Positions 42,971 through 51,060 of a stretch of DNA of 64,000 bases are shown here, piece after piece. The DNA comes from VRUE01 sp963697805. GTDB lineage: Bacteria > Actinomycetota > Thermoleophilia > Solirubrobacterales > 70-9. The position numbers and the translations under genes were made by a program. Each line of letters begins with the position of its first letter. Within the stretch, counting starts at the first letter, position 1. The DNA lies in the NCBI GenBank assembly GCA_963697805.1, contig CAVOPB010000004.1:62001-126000 (forward strand). Reading direction: 5' to 3'. Below the pieces are notes generated by a model. The model saw only the letters and a list, made by a program, of their open reading frames with translations. It searched no databases and was not told the origin of the DNA.

Positions 42971-43591
42971 CTAATTAGAAGAGGCCGCCACACAGCGGTA
43001 TCGATGGTTGGTCGAGGCTTCTTGGGAGGCGACCGTGAGATTGTTTGGTGCCCACGCGGACACAATGTTGCCTTCTGTTTTTGCCCCATTTAGGTACTGC
43101 GGTTCCACCCATTCGGGGTTGGGTGGTTCGCTGAAATTCTGAATGTCGAAGGTGATCAAATCGCCCAAGGAGGGAAGTCGGCGATTGGACTTGGCACATT
43201 CCACCATTGCTTCGAGGAGGTTCGTCGGAGGTTTTCGTTCGGCGGCCTCAAAGCAGACCCCCGCCGAGGGTATGGTCCCAGAAGGGCAGCGTACCCTCGC
43301 CGCTTCGGAAATCTGGCTGGCGGACTGCCCTCCTAGTGCCTGAGCGTTGGCGGCATTCGGCACCGTGCCCAACGTCGAGGCGTTGATTTGCGTCCCCGTG
43401 AGCGTGCCTTTCTTGACCTTGGCAGCGGTCACTGCTTCCTTCTTGATTTTTGCCGTCGTGACGGCGTTCTTCTTCAGTTGCTTGGTCCCAACACTGTTCT
43501 TGCCGAGGGTGAAGGCAAAGGCATTGCCTCCAACCGCCAGAACGATGGCGATGAGTGCGAGGACGTGAGCAGACGTGATGCGGTCCCTCAT
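42971..43591 (-). CDS. KNSVG-array protein 1, unusual C-terminal domain
   Basis: This is a 206-residue protein. A signal/transmembrane segment ('HVLALIAIVLAVGGNAFAF') comes first, then 'GKNSVGTKQLKKNAVTTAK', 'EAVTAAKVKKGTLTGTQIN' and 'STLGTVP'. The C-terminal domain differs from the others: 'CPSGTIPSAGVCFEAAERKPP' with further Cys residues, a possible lectin-like or formylglycine-enzyme-like fold. The 5' module is almost identical to that of the gene at 46670-47302. It is probably secreted and held by its helix. It is the 3'-most gene in the minus-strand array. Confidence 0.75.
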   Translation of the reverse strand: MRDRITSAHVLALIAIVLAVGGNAFAFTLGKNSVGTKQLKKNAVTTAKIKKEAVTAAKVKKGTLTGTQINASTLGTVPNAANAQALGGQSASQISEAARVRCPSGTIPSAGVCFEAAERKPPTNLLEAMVECAKSNRRLPSLGDLITFDIQNFSEPPNPEWVEPQYLNGAKTEGNIVSAWAPNNLTVASQEASTNHRYRCVAASSN

Positions 43592-43690
43592 TTCTGCCTC
43601 CCTTGCGGGGTTGTGGCCGTTGGCCTCGCAACCCGAAGGGCCGAGGCCTCGCCTCGACGCTATTCCTCCTCGTCCAGAACGGCAAGAGGG
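43510..43690. repeat. 181-bp exact direct repeat, copy A
   Basis: This segment is identical to 47221-47401. It covers the signal-peptide codons of one array gene, its 5' untranslated leader with a GGGTTG...CAACCC hairpin, and the spacer upstream. Identity over 181 bp beside diverged neighbours indicates a recent copy or gene conversion. Confidence 0.85.
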
Positions 43691-43728
43691 GCCGCTCTGG
43701 ACCCCCTCCTAATTCGGTGTGCCGATCC

Positions 43729-43794
43729 TCAGGATTCGGCGCGGAAGGTGATCCCTTCAAGCGTCAGCGATTTTGCAGTGATCGGCGCAGCCAT
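43729..43794 (-). pseudogene. 3' remnant of a further KNSVG-array gene
   Basis: A 21-codon open stretch ends in 'SLTLEGITFRAES', the common ending of three intact array genes. Its own upstream part is interrupted by a stop. The rest of the gene has been lost, and the leader of the gene at 42971 now stands in its place. Confidence 0.65.
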
Positions 43795-43838
43795 TGCACG
43801 GGTTCCATTCCGTCATTCCCGTAAGGTGGCGGTCGCCG

Positions 43839-44516
43839 TCAGGGGAACTGCACGATGGAAATGTGCACGGCGTCTACCTGGGAGCCTGCTCGGCAGGCCG
43901 GAGTCGAGTCCGTGACGGCGGCGGTTAGGTTCTGCAGCCCCCCGCCCGGCAGCAACGCCGCCTCCTCGTTTTCCTGAGAGGGCGTGATCGTCGTGGTGCC
44001 GTCGCTGTTGGCGAAGATTTCGAAGGCCAGTTGACCGTTGTCAAATACGCTTACTTCGACGTTGCAGAAGTCTGCTGTCGTTACGTCTCCCAGGTGCGCT
44101 TGCAGGGACCCGAGCAACAGGTACAGCCTGTTTCCCGGCGCGGTGAACGAGGTCGTTCCGCTGAGGGGAAGCGGCGAGGACCCCGGCGTATTCGCAGGCA
44201 ACGGCCCGCCGGTCGCGTTGGCGACGAGGAGAGAGCCTGCGGCGAGATCTTCGAACCCAACGGATCCGGCAGCGATCTTGGCCCCGTTGACGGCGCTGTC
44301 CTGGATCTTCGCCGTCGTCACGGCGTTGTTCTTGATCTTCGCCGTCGTCACGGCGTTCTTCTTGATCTTGGCCGTGGTCACCGCGTTCTTCTTCAGTTGC
44401 TTGGAGCCGACCGAGTTCTTGCCGAGGTGGGACGCCGCGTAGGCCGCTCCCCCAGTTAGCACCAGGAACACGGCCAGGGTCGCCATCACGTTGGCGTAAG
44501 TCAACTTGGGTCGCAT
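43839..44516 (-). CDS. KNSVG-array protein 2
   Basis: This is a 225-residue protein. A signal/transmembrane segment ('ATLAVFLVLTGGAAYAAS') comes first, then an extended low-complexity helical block with four repeats of 'NAVTTAKI' ('KKNAVTTAKIKKNAVTTAKI'). A C-terminal beta-sandwich with no FRAES ending follows ('FTAPGNRLYLLLGSLQAHLG'). It carries more copies of the repeat unit than its neighbours. Its start 'MRPKLTYANVM' matches that of array protein 3. It is likely exported; the ligand is unknown. Confidence 0.75.
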   Translation of the reverse strand: MRPKLTYANVMATLAVFLVLTGGAAYAASHLGKNSVGSKQLKKNAVTTAKIKKNAVTTAKIKNNAVTTAKIQDSAVNGAKIAAGSVGFEDLAAGSLLVANATGGPLPANTPGSSPLPLSGTTSFTAPGNRLYLLLGSLQAHLGDVTTADFCNVEVSVFDNGQLAFEIFANSDGTTTITPSQENEEAALLPGGGLQNLTAAVTDSTPACRAGSQVDAVHISIVQFP

Positions 44517-44711
44517 CTCGTCCTCCGTGCTCTGGGCTTTTCAGCCTCGCCCAGCACCTGATGAGCCGAGGCCGCTTCGCCGACGGTAGCCCGGCAATGT
44601 GCCCCGGTCAATCGATTCCGCTCAGAGGAGAAAGTCTGGTCCTCGGCCCGCGCCTAGCGCTCGGCGGCATCGCGACTAGCCCGCCACAAGGCCGGATGGT
44701 ATACCTGGCCC

Positions 44712-45185
44712 ATGGCATACGAACCGAGTGGGTTAGCCGTAGGCCCAGACGAAGGGCAACGGCTTCGCGGCCCTCTCAGCGGCGACGTGACCTTCATCGT
44801 CCGCGGTGAGCAGACGAACGGCGCGCTGACCGCGTTGGAGGTCGGAAACCCGCCGGGCGAAGGTCCACCGTTGCATGTGCATGGTCGCGAGGACGAGACT
44901 GTGTACGTGCTGTCGGGTGACCATCGCTTTAGGCTCGGGGACGTGGTGCGCGCTATGCCTGCCGGGTCCTTCGTCTTCATCCCGCACGGCGTCCCCCATT
45001 GCTTCCAGAACGTCGGCGAGGACGAGGGCCGAATGCTCGTTACCTTCGCGCCTGCGGGGATGGAGCGGTTCTTCGAGCGCTTGTCGCATATGAGCGCCTT
45101 CGACCCGGACGAGTTTCGCGCCGCCGCTTCCGAATCGGGCATGGAAGTTGTCGGTCCCCCGCTCGCCCAGTCGCACCCGCGGTAG
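44712..45185 (+). CDS. Cupin domain protein
   Basis: This is a 157-residue cupin with the metal motif 'PPLHVHGREDETVYVLSGD' (His-x-His...Glu) and the second motif 'FIPHGVPHCFQN' (His). The C-terminal tail has 'FFERLSHMSAFDPDEF', common to the quercetinase-like/anti-sigma-cupin group. It is the only plus-strand gene inside the KNSVG array, and the substrate is unknown. Confidence 0.82.
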   Translation: MAYEPSGLAVGPDEGQRLRGPLSGDVTFIVRGEQTNGALTALEVGNPPGEGPPLHVHGREDETVYVLSGDHRFRLGDVVRAMPAGSFVFIPHGVPHCFQNVGEDEGRMLVTFAPAGMERFFERLSHMSAFDPDEFRAAASESGMEVVGPPLAQSHPR

Positions 45186-45451
45186 GCCCCACGGGGCGGT
45201 TGCTGCTCCGTCGTGGAGCCGTGAAAATGCGGGCGGAGGGACTTGAACCACGACCCGTGTCCGCGGCCGTCGATCTGACGCCTTGTAGGTGCCCCCTGCC
45301 GGGGCCGGCCGGGACCCAGGACGACCGCGAAGGCGCACAGGGGCGCACAGGACGCGTTCAAGGCCCATTCCACGGTTGCCCAGCGATGGCCGGTTGGAGG
45401 CGGTCGGTGTCGATGTGGTGGACCGCCAGTGGCCCGCCACCAAGGCCCGAA
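45186..45451. other. 266-bp gap with a tRNA-like 3' fragment
   Basis: Beyond the tRNA-like fragment listed next, I find no coding region with a credible start and no hairpin with a T-run. Confidence 0.4.
45228..45250 (-). other. tRNA 3'-end-like fragment (possible old att site)
   Basis: Read on the minus strand it is GGTTCAAGTCCCTCCGCCCG followed by CA. This resembles the T-loop, T-stem and acceptor 3' strand of a tRNA. The 5' half and a matching acceptor strand are not found, and the 5' side of the T-stem does not pair, so this is not a tRNA gene. Such fragments mark integration into tRNA genes. Confidence 0.4.
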
Positions 45452-45682
45452 CTACCGCCCTTCTTTCCGGCTCTTTTTGGACTTCGATCCCGAAGGACCG
45501 ATAAACGTCAATTGCCACTCGCCCGGGGCCAGCTTGTCCTCCTCCGACATCGGCGAGAACCGCGGGCTGGCTTCCAGTATGGGCCGCTTGCTCTGTTTTC
45601 CAGCGTCCTTGGGCATCGGGATCGAACTTGGATCGGGGAATTCGGTCAACTTCATCGTAGTCGCAGCCGAGACCGCGGTCAT
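45452..45682 (-). CDS. Possible small protein (76 aa)
   Basis: This ORF starts at ATG 45682 (a second Met at 45655) and ends at 45452. The sequence 'MKLTEFPDPSSIPMPKDAGK' and a lysine-rich end ('SGSKSKKSRKEGR') look protein-like but have no recognised family. It lies downstream of array protein 3 on the same strand. Confidence 0.3.
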   Translation of the reverse strand: MTAVSAATTMKLTEFPDPSSIPMPKDAGKQSKRPILEASPRFSPMSEEDKLAPGEWQLTFIGPSGSKSKKSRKEGR

Positions 45683-45714
45683 GGCGAACGGTTTGCATAC
45701 GGAGAACGGCAAAC

Positions 45715-45742
45715 AAGAGGGGGCCACTCTGGACCCCCTCTT
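45715..45742 (-). terminator. Hairpin after array protein 3
   Basis: This is a perfect 9-bp stem AAGAGGGGG/CCCCCTCTT around a 10-nt loop, 20 bp downstream of the stop at 45762. A related hairpin (core GAGGGG...CCCCTC) lies at the same place after the 43729 remnant. Weaker versions follow the genes at 46670 and 47437. Together they are the shared 3' module of the array. Confidence 0.6.
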
Positions 45743-45761
45743 AGGTTCGGTATGACGGTCC

Positions 45762-46406
45762 TCAGGATTCGGCGCGGAAGGTGATGCCGTCGAGGACGCA
45801 GAGCGCTTCTGGACACGCCACACCTCCAACTTCATTTGCCGGTATTGCGGGCGCACCGCCGTGGACAACTACCACGCCTTCTCCATATACGGGCAGTGCG
45901 AAACTCAGATTTGGCCTCGGCCGATATCCGACAGGTAGTTGGAATGCGATGGAAGGTACAGGCGAGCAACCGTTGTAGACGCCCTCCAGGTGCACGACTT
46001 CGACTTGGTCTTTGTAGAACCTGACAGTCGGAGCATCCGGAAGCCCGGCGTTATGACAGCCGTTGAGGAACGCTGGCTCGCCCGGCCCACCGACCGGATG
46101 CCAGCGTTCGGCCGGTGGCAGCGAGTTGGCGACATTCGCGGCGTCGGCACTCCCGGCATGGGTGGCGTTGGGCACGGTGCCGAGCGTCGAGGAGTTGATC
46201 TGCGTTCCGGTCAACGTGCCTCCTTTGACCTTGGCAGCGGTAACCGCTTCGTTCTTGAGTTTCGGCGTCGTCACGGCGTTCTTCTTCAGTTGCTTGCTCC
46301 CGACCGAGTTCTTGCCGAGGTGACCGGCGGCGTAGGCACCGCCCCCCAGCAGCAGGAAGAAGCACAGCGTTGACATCACGTTCGCGTAGGTCAGCTTTGG
46401 GCGCAT
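45762..46406 (-). CDS. KNSVG-array protein 3
   Basis: This is a 214-residue protein starting at ATG 46406 behind AGGAGA ('MRPKLTYANVMSTLCFF'). A signal/transmembrane segment and 'GKNSVGSKQLKKNAVTTPK' come first. The variable middle has 'ERWHPVGGPGEPAFLNGCHN', and then 'FYKDQVEVVHLEGVYNGCSP', 'QLPVGYRPRPNLSFALPV', and the common end 'DGITFRAES'. The C-terminal half looks like a beta-sandwich with paired cysteines. It is 60-70% similar by eye to array protein 4 over the whole length. Confidence 0.8.
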   Translation of the reverse strand: MRPKLTYANVMSTLCFFLLLGGGAYAAGHLGKNSVGSKQLKKNAVTTPKLKNEAVTAAKVKGGTLTGTQINSSTLGTVPNATHAGSADAANVANSLPPAERWHPVGGPGEPAFLNGCHNAGLPDAPTVRFYKDQVEVVHLEGVYNGCSPVPSIAFQLPVGYRPRPNLSFALPVYGEGVVVVHGGAPAIPANEVGGVACPEALCVLDGITFRAES

Positions 46407-46474
46407 CGCATCTCTCCTTGTTCGGTTCAAGGACGAGACGCACTGATCCTGACTCTATGCCCATTCAGGACGGT

Positions 46475-46498
46475 CGGCAAGGGCAGCTACCCTTGCCG
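46475..46498. terminator. Perfect 9-bp hairpin between array genes
   Basis: CGGCAAGGG (46475-46483) and CCCTTGCCG (46490-46498) form an exact stem around a 6-nt loop. It lies about 70 bp upstream of array gene 3, so it may end the preceding transcript or lie in the leader. Confidence 0.45.
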
Positions 46499-46669
46499 CT
46501 TCTCAGCGCGTCGAGCCCTTGTGTAAGGCCCTCCCACCGCCTTTAACCGCTGGCTGGGTGTGTCTCCTTACCCAAGTAGGTGTTGCAGTCACAGGAGGCC
46601 GGAGAACGCGTCTGAGAAGGTGAACAGGAGGAGGCCGAGCCTGACCCCCTCCCCTATCCGGTGTGCGAC

Positions 46670-47302
46670 TCAGGATTCAGCGCGGAAGGTGATGCCGTTC
46701 AGGGTGCAGAGCGAAGCTGGACAATCAACGGCTCCGACTTCGCTTGCCGGTATTCCCGGCGCGCTGCCGTGGACGACGACCACGCTTTCTCCAAAAAGCG
46801 GCAAAGAGAAACTCAGATTTGGGGTGGGGCGATATCCGGGAGGCAGTTGGAATGCGTTCTGGCCGGTAGGCGAGCAGCCGTTGTAGATGCCCTCCAGGTG
46901 CACGACTCCCACCTGGTCTTTGTAGAAGCTGACAGTCGGAGCATTCAGAAACCCCGCGTTATGGCAGCTATGCAGGAACGTCGGCTCACCCGGCCCGCCG
47001 ATCGCATGCCACGGTTCAGGCGGCGGCAGCGAGCTAGCGGTGTCGGCATTCCCGGCATGGGTTGCGTTGGGCACGGTGCCAAGGGTCGAGGCGTTGATCT
47101 GCGTGCCGGTCAGGGTGGCTTTCTTGACCTTGGCGGCGGTCACGGCTTCCTTCTTGAGTTTCGCGGTCGTGACCGCGTTCTTTTTCAATTGCTTGGCCCC
47201 GACCGAGTTCTTGCCGAGGCTGAAGGCAAAGGCATTGCCTCCAACCGCCAGAACGATGGCGATGAGTGCGAGGACGTGAGCAGACGTGATGCGGTCCCTC
47301 AT
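46670..47302 (-). CDS. KNSVG-array protein 4
   Basis: This is a 210-residue protein starting 'MRDRITSAHVLALIAIVLAV'. Its 5' end and leader are identical to those of array protein 1 (181-bp exact repeat). It has 'GKNSVGAKQLKKNAVTTAK', 'STLGTVPNATHAGNADT', the beta-sandwich with 'FYKDQVGVVHLEGIYNGC', 'QLPPGYRPTPNLSFSLP' and the end 'NGITFRAES'. The N-module of one type is thus combined with a C-module like that of protein 3, suggesting module exchange. Confidence 0.8.
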   Translation of the reverse strand: MRDRITSAHVLALIAIVLAVGGNAFAFSLGKNSVGAKQLKKNAVTTAKLKKEAVTAAKVKKATLTGTQINASTLGTVPNATHAGNADTASSLPPPEPWHAIGGPGEPTFLHSCHNAGFLNAPTVSFYKDQVGVVHLEGIYNGCSPTGQNAFQLPPGYRPTPNLSFSLPLFGESVVVVHGSAPGIPASEVGAVDCPASLCTLNGITFRAES

Positions 47303-47401
47303 TTCTGCCTCCCTTGCGGGGTTGTGGCCGTTGGCCTCGCAACCCGAAGGGCCGAGGCCTCGCCTCGACGCTATTCCTCCTCGTCCAGAACGGCAAGAGG
47401 G
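47221..47401. repeat. 181-bp exact direct repeat, copy B
   Basis: This is the second copy of 43510-43690, 3711 bp away. It covers the signal-peptide codons and leader of array gene 4 and the spacer to array gene 5. Confidence 0.85.
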
Positions 47402-47436
47402 ACCGCTCTGGACCCCCCTATTCGGTGTGCCGCCCC

Positions 47437-48060
47437 TCAGGATTCGGCGCGGAAGGTGATCCCATTGAGACTGACGCTTTTGCCTTCGTACGGGTACATC
47501 GCGCCGGGAGCGGCTTCTTCCGGTCCAAGTACAACCAATGTGGTTACTTTGCCTGGTTCACCCGCAACGGCCATGGAAACGTTCTTGCTCGGGCGGTAGC
47601 CGGGAGGTAACTGGAAGATCGGTTCCTCATATTTGCCTTCAGTCGCCACGCCCCTGAGGTGGACCTCTCCCCCTTGATCCTTATAGAAGGCGACTGTCTG
47701 GGCCTTTTCAATCGACGGTACGTTGTGCCACCCAAATTGGAATGCAGGCTCTCCTGGCGCTCCGACTTCGTGCCAGGCTTCCGGTGGAGCAAGCGCGGTC
47801 GCGGTCTGAGCCGTTCGAGCCGTGGGCACCGTGCCGAGGGTCGAGACATTGATCTGCGTGCCGGTCAGGGTGCCTTTCTTGACTTTGGCCGCCGTGATCG
47901 CTTCCTTCCTCACTTTCGCAGTGGTCACCGCGTTCTTTTTCAGTTGCTTCGCGCCGACGCTGTTCTTCGACAGGTGGGTAGCCGCGTAGGCACCGCTGCC
48001 GAGCGCGGCGAAGAGGGCAAGGCAGGAGACGACGTTGGCGAATGTGAGTTTCGGTCGCAT
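47437..48060 (-). CDS. KNSVG-array protein 5
   Basis: This is a 207-residue protein: 'MRPKLTFANVVSCLALFAAL' signal/transmembrane start, 'SKNSVGAKQLKKNAVTTAK', 'STLGTVPTARTAQTATALAP', then a beta-sandwich without the paired Cys ('FYKDQGGEVHLRGVATEGKY', 'QLPPGYRPSKNVSMAV') and the end 'SLNGITFRAES'. It is the intact counterpart of the broken chromosomal copy at 16307-16851. It is the first gene of the minus-strand array. Confidence 0.8.
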   Translation of the reverse strand: MRPKLTFANVVSCLALFAALGSGAYAATHLSKNSVGAKQLKKNAVTTAKVRKEAITAAKVKKGTLTGTQINVSTLGTVPTARTAQTATALAPPEAWHEVGAPGEPAFQFGWHNVPSIEKAQTVAFYKDQGGEVHLRGVATEGKYEEPIFQLPPGYRPSKNVSMAVAGEPGKVTTLVVLGPEEAAPGAMYPYEGKSVSLNGITFRAES

Positions 48061-48151
48061 CTTGACCCCCGTTTGGTCGGCTTTCGGCCCTGTCCCACAA
48101 CGGACGGAGGCCCCGGTCGATGACGGTAGTCCTCGTTGGCCGTTGGGTCAA

Positions 48152-48739
48152 TCAGAGGGATGCCTCTCGCCCTCGGCCAGCGCCTGCTCCTCGGTCACGC
48201 CCTTCGGCTGCTGGGTCTTGATCGCGGTGGCCAGAGGAACTGCGAATTCCCTCGGCATCGCGCCTGTCAATCGCCGCGAGGATGTCGCGCTGGACCGAAG
48301 GCTCAACCTGGTGCCGGTCAAGAACATCGAGGATCGCCTTGACTGTGCGCCTGGTGTCCTGCTGGATCACCAGTCCGCTGAGGTCCCGTGGAAGGACTCC
48401 AACCGCAATCAAAAGGTCGGTTTGCATGCGCAATGCGTCCAGGGAGGTCCTAATTGCGCCGACCCGGGTGGCGGGATGGGCGGTGCTCGAAGCGATGCTC
48501 GCAAGTGAATCCTGTGCGCCCTCGTAGCGCTCCAACATCTCGTCCAAGACGTCAATCGGGTCGCGGTGCCGAAGGCTGGGGTTGGAGTTCCGGTACTCGG
48601 CCATGATGGACTGGCATTGACGCTCTGAAAGTTCGAACTTTGCGGCTATCGACCGCCAGGCTCGACCTGACATCTTCGCGCTGACGATTGCGTCGTCCCG
48701 GGTAACTTTCTCCCGCGCTGTCAGTCGTTTCTTTTGCAT
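48152..48739 (-). CDS. HTH protein (terminase-small-subunit-like), apparent C-terminal frameshift
   Basis: This is a 195-residue protein starting at ATG 48739. It has a helix-turn-helix ('AWRSIAAKFELSERQCQSIM') and a helical middle ('VLDEMLERYEGAQDSLASIA', 'VGAIRTSLDALRMQTDLLIA'). The last 32 residues are Gly/Arg-rich and unlike the rest. If one G is removed from the run near 48252-48256, the end reads 'EFAVPLATAIKTQQPKGVTE' and stops at 48148, a far more protein-like tail. I infer a one-base insertion. It could be a phage terminase small subunit relic or a DNA-binding regulator. Confidence 0.55.
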   Translation of the reverse strand: MQKKRLTAREKVTRDDAIVSAKMSGRAWRSIAAKFELSERQCQSIMAEYRNSNPSLRHRDPIDVLDEMLERYEGAQDSLASIASSTAHPATRVGAIRTSLDALRMQTDLLIAVGVLPRDLSGLVIQQDTRRTVKAILDVLDRHQVEPSVQRDILAAIDRRDAEGIRSSSGHRDQDPAAEGRDRGAGAGRGREASL

Positions 48740-49596
48740 TTGGGTCGCGACGCCCCCTATGGGCCGAAGTTCAACTTCGGTCACAGCGTAGGTGCGAAAG
48801 CGCTCGAAACCCGTTTCGGTGCGTCGTGCTCCCCCGAACCCAAAAACCCCACCGGAGCGGGGCAATTGGGAGGTCTACGTCGGTACGATCGACGGTCGTT
48901 GTAGAACCAGCGCATTGTGAAAACGCTGGATGAACTTTACCTCGCGTGCCGGACCTGACGGCACCCCAGACCTCTTCACCCAAAGCCCCTCCTCTCGGAG
49001 GCGGTGCAGTTACGGAACCACCCCACCCACGCGGGACCAACCCAACCACGCTCAGTCCCAAGTGGGGGGGTGGCCCCTAGCCGATCAGCCAAGCGAAAAC
49101 GACCCGCGAGGGGCGATGGGGGTTGACCCCAGCCGTAACGGCATATCGGGACCTCGTTCGGATTCGGACGGCCAGCGGACTAGCACACTTTGTGTGACAA
49201 GGGGCGAAGGCGCGATACCCGGGCAACGAGGCGACGAGAACGGTTGCCAGCAGTCCACTGTCGATCAGGCGAAAATGCCTCATTCTGTGTTTTCACCCTC
49301 AGGGACCTACATTTTCCGCTTCGCTGTGTCTGGTGCCCAGGGGGTTTATGCCAGATATATGGGGTGAACTATGCCCTCTAATCTCTGTGTGAGAAACCCC
49401 AGGCACGGGATTTTCTCTGCATGGCAAAAGTCGTCCCGGGTCCGAGGGGGGGAACTACCTTCGAGGACGTGCCGCCCCCCTCCCCCCACGTGCCCGCTGT
49501 TTGTACGCCCGCGTCGCCTGTGCTGCTGATGCCGGAGGCTGGTGGGGAGTAGGATTCTCGGCGGTTCATTCGCCTGAAGTTCTTTGCGAATGAACG
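48740..49596. other. 857-bp gap; no convincing gene
   Basis: I see no ORF with a good start and plausible composition on either strand. It has a CACAC-TTT-GTGTG palindrome near 49185, and ends in the inverted repeat listed next. This is the usual position of the control region for an integrase/excisionase pair. A non-coding RNA cannot be excluded. Confidence 0.35.
49564..49595. promoter_or_regulatory. Inverted repeat overlapping the leader of the HTH/excisionase gene
   Basis: GTTCATTCGC (49564-49573) and GCGAATGAAC (49586-49595) are exact reverse complements with a 12-nt spacer. The right arm ends 1 bp before ATG 49597, so a bound protein would block translation or transcription start. It is likely an autoregulatory operator. 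Confidence 0.5.
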
Positions 49597-49842
49597 ATGA
49601 ATGATCGCGATGTAAACACCGCCCGCGCTAATACCCGCCAAGCCCTCGACCGCCCGCCACCTCCCCGGCTGGCCCTGACGGCCGATGAGGCAGCCGCCTC
49701 GCTCGGGCTATCCCCCTCCAGCTTCCGCCGCCACGTCGCGCCACACGTCCCGGCAATCCGCCGGGGGAGCCTGCGGCTGTATCCGGTCACCGCGTTGGAG
49801 AAGTGGACTGAGGAAAACGCGACCCTGGCCGGGGGGCAATGA
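49597..49842 (+). CDS. Small HTH protein, probable excisionase/recombination directionality factor
   Basis: This is an 81-residue protein with a winged-helix (MerR-like, excisionase) DNA-binding segment: 'LTADEAAASLGLSPSSFRRH' and 'IRRGSLRLYPVTALEKWTEE'. It sits directly upstream of the integrase, the standard place for Xis. No catalytic residues are expected. A repressor role is the alternative. Confidence 0.75.
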   Translation: MNDRDVNTARANTRQALDRPPPPRLALTADEAAASLGLSPSSFRRHVAPHVPAIRRGSLRLYPVTALEKWTEENATLAGGQ

Positions 49843-49917
49843 TGACGAGTGGTGCCCCACAAAGCGCCCCGGCGACCCGCAAACGCCCCGGGCTTGGCCC
49901 ACAGAGAGGAACCCTTT

Positions 49918-51060
49918 ATGAGCACCAGCAAGCCTAATCCCGCCCGCACCGGCATTGCCACCCGCCGCGATGCCAAGGGCCGGGAGCAATTCAGGGGCAC
50001 GGCGTATGACCGACGAGCCAAGCGACACCTACGCGGCCCGTGGACCTACTCGCTGGCTGAGGCCCGCAGTTGGAGGGTGGATGCCCTGGCCCGGCTCCAG
50101 GCTGGCACCCTCAGCGCCGCCAGCGGTCCCACGGTCGCTGAGGCGGCCGACCAGTTCATCGGCGGGATCGAGTCCGGCGCGATCCGCACCCCCTCCGGGA
50201 ACCTCTATAAGCCCAGCACCGTGAGGGGATATACCCGCGACCTTCGCCAGCAAGTGGTCCCCGCCTTCGGCCCCACCAAGCTGGCCCGCCTCACCCGGGC
50301 CGATGTCCAGCACTGGGCCGACCGGCTGGCGGCTGAGGACCGCAGCCCGTCGAACGTCCGAAACATCGCCGCGGCGCTCCGGGCGCTAATCGGCTGGGCC
50401 ACCCCACGCGGTTGGGTCCATGTCAACCCCTGCGCCGACCTCCGGCTCCCTATTGGCGGGGAGGCCCGGGAAAGGGTCTCCACCCCGGCCGAAGCAGCGG
50501 CACTGATAGCGGCGCTCCCACGGCGCGACCAAACGGCTCTGGGCCTCGCCGCCTATGCGGGCCTTCGCATCGGGGAGATAGTGGCCCTCGACGTTGCGGC
50601 CATCGACGCAGAGGCCCGCACCCTTCAAGTTCGCCGGGGTTGGGACCCGACCGCCCGGCAGTTCATCCCGACCAAGAACCGGCAGAAGCGCACCGTCCCG
50701 ATTATCGACCGGCTGGCCCAACTGCTTGCGGATCACTTCGTTTTGCTCGACCACCCGCCCGCTGAGGCCCTGCTGTTCCCGGGCCGTGATCCCAGCTACC
50801 CGATCCACCCCCGGCAGTTGCGCCGCCATGCCGCCCGGGCCTGGAAGGCGGCGAAGCTGGAGCCGCTGGGCTTCCATGAGGCCCGGCATTCATTTGCGTC
50901 AACCGCCATCGCCAGCGGCCTGAACGCCAAGACCCTGAGCACCTACCTAGGCCACGCCACCATTGCGGTAACCATGGACCGCTATGGGCACCTGCTTCCC
51001 GGCAATGAGGCCCAGGCCCGCGACGCCCTGGACGCCTACCTTGACCAGCACGATGGGTAA
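49918..51060 (+). CDS. Tyrosine integrase of the element
   Basis: This is a 380-residue phage-type integrase starting at ATG 49918 (AGAGAGGA upstream). An N-terminal arm-binding region is followed by a core-binding domain (residues 72-165, 'TVAEAADQFIGGIES') and the catalytic domain. Catalytic residues are R217 ('AGLRIGE'), H320 and R323 ('FHEARHSF'), H346 ('LGHATIA') and Y356 ('MDRYGHLL'). It ends 68 bp before the right att repeat, which marks it as the integrase of this element. Confidence 0.93.
   Translation: MSTSKPNPARTGIATRRDAKGREQFRGTAYDRRAKRHLRGPWTYSLAEARSWRVDALARLQAGTLSAASGPTVAEAADQFIGGIESGAIRTPSGNLYKPSTVRGYTRDLRQQVVPAFGPTKLARLTRADVQHWADRLAAEDRSPSNVRNIAAALRALIGWATPRGWVHVNPCADLRLPIGGEARERVSTPAEAAALIAALPRRDQTALGLAAYAGLRIGEIVALDVAAIDAEARTLQVRRGWDPTARQFIPTKNRQKRTVPIIDRLAQLLADHFVLLDHPPAEALLFPGRDPSYPIHPRQLRRHAARAWKAAKLEPLGFHEARHSFASTAIASGLNAKTLSTYLGHATIAVTMDRYGHLLPGNEAQARDALDAYLDQHDG

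Noticed and set aside
45228..45300. Possible tRNA gene
   Set aside because: Only the 3' end fits; the T-stem does not pair and there is no matching 5' acceptor strand or anticodon arm.
48930..49367. 145-residue plus-strand ORF
   Set aside because: No ribosome site, composition unlike neighbours, no recognisable domain.
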